From Spirogloea muscicola (Eukaryota > Streptophyta > Zygnematophyceae > Spirogloeales > Spirogloeaceae), in contig WELB01000047.1 of assembly GCA_009602725.1 (NCBI GenBank), positions 560,425 through 575,569 of the forward strand: a DNA stretch of 15,145 bases. Direction: 5' to 3'. This document shows, one piece after another, positions 11,860 to 15,145 of this stretch. A program made the translations under genes and the position numbers. Position 1 is the stretch's first letter; the number at the start of each line of letters is the position of its first letter. The notes beneath the pieces are model-generated. The model searched no databases. It saw nothing but the letters and a program-made list of their open reading frames with translations, and had not been told where the DNA came from.

Positions 11860-14800
11860 TTAAGCCTCTGCAGTGACAAGCTTGCCTGGAGGAGTAACAC
11901 CTCCATTGGCAGCGTGAGCCTCATCGTAGTCTGCTTGCTCGCCTGACAGGTCCTCCAGCGAGCGCCTCTTTGTTTCGGGCACAAAGAACGTGCATATGAA
12001 GCCGAGGAAGTTGGAGATGGCGAGCAGGGCGAGCGACCACTGGATACCAATGCCTGTTGGGTACCCAGCATCGACGCTCTTCTTGTGTGGCGACTGCGAT
12101 GCGTAGAGGAAGCCCATGGCACCAATGATGGCACCAGCCTTGCCAGACGCCGCTGAGATGCCATGGCAGGTGGACCGCAGGCGTGCCGGGAAGAGCTCGG
12201 CGGGAATGATGAAGGTGGTGGCATTGGGCCCGAAGTTTGCGAAGAAGAAGGTGAAGCCGTAGAGCACGATGAACGCAGTGTGATTGCCGCCGCAGAGATA
12301 ACCAGGCCTGCAGGCAGACCCGCATATCATGTCAGCATCATGCCTCCCATTGGCAATGTCAGTACAGTAATGGTAATGCCTTGCCACAGCAAAGCAAGGC
12401 GTGTGATGTGAGTGAGTAGCAAAGCTGGAAAGCAGCTTCCAAATGTCCTTCAGACATCCTGCAGCCAGCAGCAAGGCACTCAAAGCAGCATTGCTGGGCA
12501 CCTGTCTGCGCAGGTCTTGCCCTTGAAGTGGGGGTAGTTGGCAGCCAGGATGGTCATGAAGAGCGTCATGAAGAAGAAGCCCTGGAGCTGGATGATCCAG
12601 CGGCCGAGGATGTCGATGGTGGCCACTGTCACCCAGTACCCAGGCACGGTCGAGCACAGCGCAATAAGAGCCTGCATAAGAGGGACACAAAGATATGACA
12701 AAGAGCTTGAGCTATATGGTCAAAAGCAGCAACCGGTAAGAACTCCAAGCAACCAAGAAGGAAGCCTGCATCATGTGGCTGATGACATCGTCTATAAAAT
12801 TGCTGCAATGGACAACGGAGTTGAGGGCGTAAGTACCTGAGCACGCGCAATTTTGTAAACCTCTGTGAGTGCTGACATGGTCTTGGCGGGTGGGATCCAA
12901 CCGACAGCAGAGAACACGTCCTTTTGGAAGAGATTCTGGCTATAGAACGCAATGTCCAGGAGCAGCCAAGTGGAGGCGCAGCCGAACAGCTGGGTGCCAT
13001 GACGCTGGAGGAACTTGCGAGAGAAGAGGCCGTACTTATCAACGTGCACGACCTGGGCATCTTCAGCTGCGAACTTCACCTCGAGTACCTGGAGAATGGG
13101 CAATCAATAGCATGTGAGGCAGAAGATGGAAAATGACTGCAAGGTTAGATCAGGTTGCGCAACTACCATCGAGCAAGAACTCTTACTTCTCAGACTCTCA
13201 GGTAAGGGTCAACAGAGAGCTCTTTCTCAGGCCGTCAGTGCCTCGGAGCAGCAGCTTGCAGCGACAGCCGCTGCATGAGACTGCACACACCTGCTGCATG
13301 CAAATAACTGTTGACCTTGCATTGACTAATCTTGACCTGAGACTAGGTTCTAACAGACAGACAGCTTCAGACAACGTGATGGACAGGAGGCTCTTACCTG
13401 GGTCATGTCGCTAGCCGCCTGGGCAGCATTGCCCTCAACAAGGGCAGTGTAGCGCGCGGTCTCTGGCATGCGCATGCGGTAATAGAAAGTGGCGGCTGCT
13501 GGCGCAGCGCCAAGCGCCACCAGTATGCGCCACACATAGTCGGCCTGAGGAGGGGTGGACGCAATGGGGTCGACTGTGTAGGCAGGGCGGTTATATTCGG
13601 CCCGGAAGCAGACGGACACAATGATTGAAAGGCTGGCGGCAGCCAGGATGCCAATACCCTGTGAAGCATCGCACCAAAGAAAATGTCATATCATTGTCAT
13701 GCCATCATACCAAGATGTCACTAAGACCTTGACCATCGTGTTCCCAATTGGTCAACATATGAAGCTACAATGTGAGCTTCTGCCATGCACTAAGTCCGGC
13801 TGCAAAATCGAGTTGGAGCCAGTGCAGGAATATCACCAACCTGCATGGCGAACACGGCGGCGATGAAGGCACCGCGCGTCTTTGTGTTGGCATACTCTGA
13901 CATGATGGTGGCCGACAGGGGGTAGTCGCCGCCGATGCCGAAGCCAAGCCAGAAGCGCCAGAAGCAAAGGGTGGTGATGACCGCCGTTGCTGAATGGCCA
14001 AAGGACATGGATGATCCAACGGAGCAGATGATCATGAGGAGCAAAGTCACTCCATACACCTTCTTCCGGCCAAGCTTATCACCAAGCCAGCCGAAGAAGA
14101 GCTGCAAGTGAATGAAACGATAAACACAACAAGAACGTAATAGTAAGCAGACCCAGAGATAAAGGCTTAAGCAAATGATTCAAACACATTCATGCTATCC
14201 ACCTCAAGTATAAGCTCGTGCCAAAGAGGAAAGCTCAAGCTCGGCCATCATATTGTCATAGCGAATGAGCAGGACAGCTCTTTCAGGGAGCATTAGCGCA
14301 GTGGAGTGTACAATCATAAGATGTCGACGGACATTACCTGGCCCGCCAGCGTGCCCCAGAGGGCGACGCTGGTGACAGCGAGGTTGACATTGATGGGCAG
14401 GGCCCCGGGCTTGGACGAGCTGGGGTCGAAGTAGTAGAGGCGCCCGAGGAGCTTGGTCACGGTGGAGATGCTGCGCGCGTCGCACGCCGCAAGACCGTCA
14501 GCAAGACAACCGACACCCCTCCGCCGCGGGCACTAAGAGCGCCCTGTCTGCCTAGCGTGTGGCTCCGTCAAGAACACCTGTATGCATCTGGCTGGCTTTC
14601 ACAGCCGCTCTCTCAATATCAGCAGCCGCATTTCTGCCGCAGCACCCGGCAGGCGTATACTGCAGTCGGCCAACTCACAGACGAACCATGGCAGCACTCT
14701 AAAGGGCTAGGCGTTGGCTGCGGCGGCTAGCGGCGGCGCTCGACGTCGAGTCTGAGAGAGCCTTCATTGCGGGTAGGACACTAGTTCCAAAGGTGGAACA

Positions 14801-15065
14801 ATGGCCTCCAGAACCAAAGGTCAAGACTTCGAATCCCAGCAGCACAGATATCCTCACCACAGCTGGCAGGACACAATGCTCGAGGCTGGCAAGCCGAGCG
14901 CCCGCCGCGGAGCATGGGAGAGGAGGAGCGCGCGGCGCAGCCGGCTTACACGAAGAGGTCGTAGGCGTCGGTGAAGAAGCCCATGCCGGCGATGATGATG
15001 GCCGTGAAGTGGTACCACTGCGTGCGGGCCTTGTCCAGCGCGCTGAGCACCGAGGGGCCCGCCAT
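11860..15065 (-). CDS. PHT1-family H+/inorganic phosphate symporter
   Basis: This major facilitator imports phosphate with protons at the plasma membrane. Seven exons (5' to 3'): 15065-14950, 14470-14338, 14101-13841, 13658-13398, 13088-12837, 12671-12502, 12307-11860. All are GT-AG and in phase, giving 546 residues against about 524 for Arabidopsis PHT1;1. The sequence follows PHT1 throughout: [18 protein letters not shown] (D33 and D36), [18 protein letters not shown]132, the signature [13 protein letters not shown] (140-152), [10 protein letters not shown], then W298, D302 and Y306 in helix 7, [13 protein letters not shown] (418-430) and [13 protein letters not shown]. These include the acidic, aromatic and Asn positions known to bind phosphate or carry protons in this family. 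Twelve helices are expected. The frame is open upstream of the ATG to the window edge, but the start matches family N-termini. It is transcribed toward FKGP and looks intact. High-affinity transport and induction under phosphate starvation are plausible but not shown by the sequence. Confidence 0.96.
13089..13397 (-). other. PHT1 intron 4
   Basis: This 309-base intron has donor GTAAGA and acceptor CATTCTCCAG. It falls in the part encoding the central cytoplasmic loop. Nothing else is recognised in it. Confidence 0.8.
14471..14949 (-). other. PHT1 intron 1
   Basis: At 479 bases this is the longest PHT1 intron. The donor GTAAGC at 14949 leaves GT in the exon and is required to keep the phase with exon 2 (DLFVISTVTK). 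It contains the tRNA-like relic at 14773-14848 and a GC-rich patch at about 14715-14750. Confidence 0.8.
14773..14848 (+). other. tRNA-like relic inside PHT1 intron 1
   Basis: A perfect five-pair stem, GTTCC (14784-14788) with GGAAC (14795-14799), sits where a D arm would be. A CTCCAGA anticodon-like loop (14806-14812, CCA as for Trp) follows, with three stem pairs. Then comes a T-loop-like TTCGAAT (14828-14834) followed by CCC. The T stem and acceptor stem do not pair, so this is not a working tRNA. It may be a decayed tRNA copy or the head of a tRNA-derived SINE. Confidence 0.35.
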
Positions 15066-15145
15066 GGCCCCGGCCTCGCCCGCGCCTCGCCTCGCCTCGC
15101 CCGGCCTTCCCGGCGCCCAAGGCGGCGGCGGCGGCGGCAGCGGCG
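15066..15145 (-). other. GC-rich leader of PHT1 with short tandem repeats
   Basis: The 80 bases upstream of the PHT1 ATG are almost all G and C. On the + strand they contain three GCCTC/CGCCT-type pentamer copies near 15085-15100 and a GGC trinucleotide run at 15121-15139. The 5' untranslated region probably starts here or beyond the window. No TATA motif is visible. Confidence 0.6.

Noticed and set aside
3223-15065. PHT1 and FKGP as a functional gene cluster or operon
   Set aside because: They share only strand and neighbourhood, are separated by 1.6 kb, and have no known pathway link. A eukaryotic operon is not indicated.

Overview
The window is nuclear DNA of a green-lineage eukaryote. 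All three genes are broken by GT-AG introns of about 100-510 bases, and their products match plant-type families. Exons are GC-rich and introns are more mixed, some of them strongly CT-rich. A green alga fits better than a seed plant: the genes are compact, the exons are GC-rich, and TGTAA motifs (the usual polyadenylation signal of chlorophyte algae) lie behind each stop codon. I cannot name the genus. Family matches were made by eye against remembered plant homologues, not by a database search.

Layout. Positions 1-121 are pure A. They run straight into the middle of a coding exon of gene 1 (+ strand, 122-2230, seven visible exons). Gene 1 is the C-terminal half of a plant transmembrane 'Fragile-X-F-associated'/TMEM185-like protein that ends in a C3HC4 RING finger; its N-terminal half is missing. 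A spacer at 2231-3222 holds the 3' ends of two convergent genes. Gene 2 (- strand, 10238 down to 3223) is a complete 13-exon bifunctional L-fucokinase/GDP-L-fucose pyrophosphorylase (FKGP) of about 1106 residues. A 1.6-kb spacer (10239-11859) has no gene I can support but carries a strong 30-base-arm inverted repeat. Gene 3 (- strand, 15065 down to 11860) is a complete seven-exon PHT1-type H+/phosphate symporter of 546 residues, with a [13 protein letters not shown] signature and the conserved membrane acidic residues.

Function. FKGP recycles free L-fucose to GDP-L-fucose for cell-wall and glycan synthesis. The PHT1 protein imports phosphate across the plasma membrane. The RING protein is probably a membrane-bound ubiquitin ligase. 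These are unrelated housekeeping roles, and nothing suggests an operon or gene cluster.

The less ordinary features are non-coding. They are degenerate plant-type telomere repeats in FKGP introns 1 and 3 (head-to-head in intron 1), a diverged tandem duplication in FKGP intron 10, a tRNA-like relic in PHT1 intron 1, the spacer hairpin, and the poly(A) block that cuts gene 1. I did not find a convincing new multi-gene system.
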